Made by a program: the position numbers and the translations under genes
The notes under the pieces: model-generated
The model's input: the letters and a program-made list of their open reading frames with translations, nothing else
Databases searched by the model: none
What the model was told of the DNA's origin: nothing
In this document: positions 5,267-5,278 of the stretch, in pieces
Position numbering within the stretch: position 1 is the stretch's first letter
Layout of the letters: each line of letters opens with the position of its first letter
Source of the DNA: an uncultured Pirellulaceae bacterium
GTDB taxonomy: Bacteria; Planctomycetota; Planctomycetia; Pirellulales; Pirellulaceae
NCBI GenBank assembly: GCA_934278005.1
Contig: CAKQWG010000194.1
Location: forward strand, 1 to 5,278
Length of the DNA stretch: 5,278 nucleotides
Direction: 5' to 3'

Positions 5267-5278
5267 GGCAGACAATCC

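Larger units (their letters stand above)
4941..5278. other. Repeat-rich region after kdsB
   Basis: The first 126 bp (4941-5066) have no recognised feature apart from a 33-codon minus-strand frame at 4967-5068. The rest consists of a 29 bp tandem array and a 25 bp element in three copies, separated by about 19 bp. No terminator with a T-tract follows kdsB. The window ends twelve bases after the last repeat copy, so the array may continue beyond it. Confidence 0.75.

Overview
The window looks like a piece of a Planctomycetota chromosome, probably of the order Pirellulales. The reasons are a CMP-Kdo synthetase with the planctomycete-like 'LLLRETGK' segment, a Tat-exported squalene-cyclase-fold protein, a broken IS66 transposase, and intergenic spaces filled with several families of short palindromic and tandem repeats. 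The lineage is inferred from style and from memory of the families, not from a search.

Layout. (1) Positions 2-1807 hold three same-strand genes of unknown function. The first is the C-terminal end of a gene cut by the window edge. It overlaps, through ATGA, a small secreted cysteine-rich protein, and a 318-residue secreted protein follows 82 bases later. These genes are visibly richer in A/T and in TTG, TTT and AAT codons than the genes to the right. (2) Positions 1848-2427 are a decayed IS66-type tnpC with an internal TAG, a frameshift and loss of everything after the N-terminal coiled coil. (3) A tandem 26-27 bp repeat (2455-2507) leads into a TTG-started gene (2536-3588) for an exported alpha/alpha-toroid (prenyltransferase/squalene oxidase repeat) protein. 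(4) A 479 bp intergenic space (3589-4067) holds two REP-like hairpins and a 24 bp minisatellite that appears to have grown out of the REP sequence. (5) kdsB (4068-4940) makes the activated Kdo sugar for lipopolysaccharide. (6) The last 338 bp carry a three-copy 29 bp tandem repeat and a 25 bp element present once inverted and twice direct, giving a perfect 25 bp hairpin.

How the parts fit. Only kdsB has a firm biochemical role (outer-membrane LPS core). The two secreted unknowns and the upstream partial gene probably form one transcription unit whose products act outside the cytoplasm. The IS66 relic lies exactly between the A/T-richer block and the G/C-richer chromosomal genes, which fits an accessory insertion next to a core region. 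No complete new defence or mobile system is visible. The most unusual items are the internally duplicated cysteine-rich secreted protein, the REP-derived minisatellite, and the clustered repeat families at the right end.
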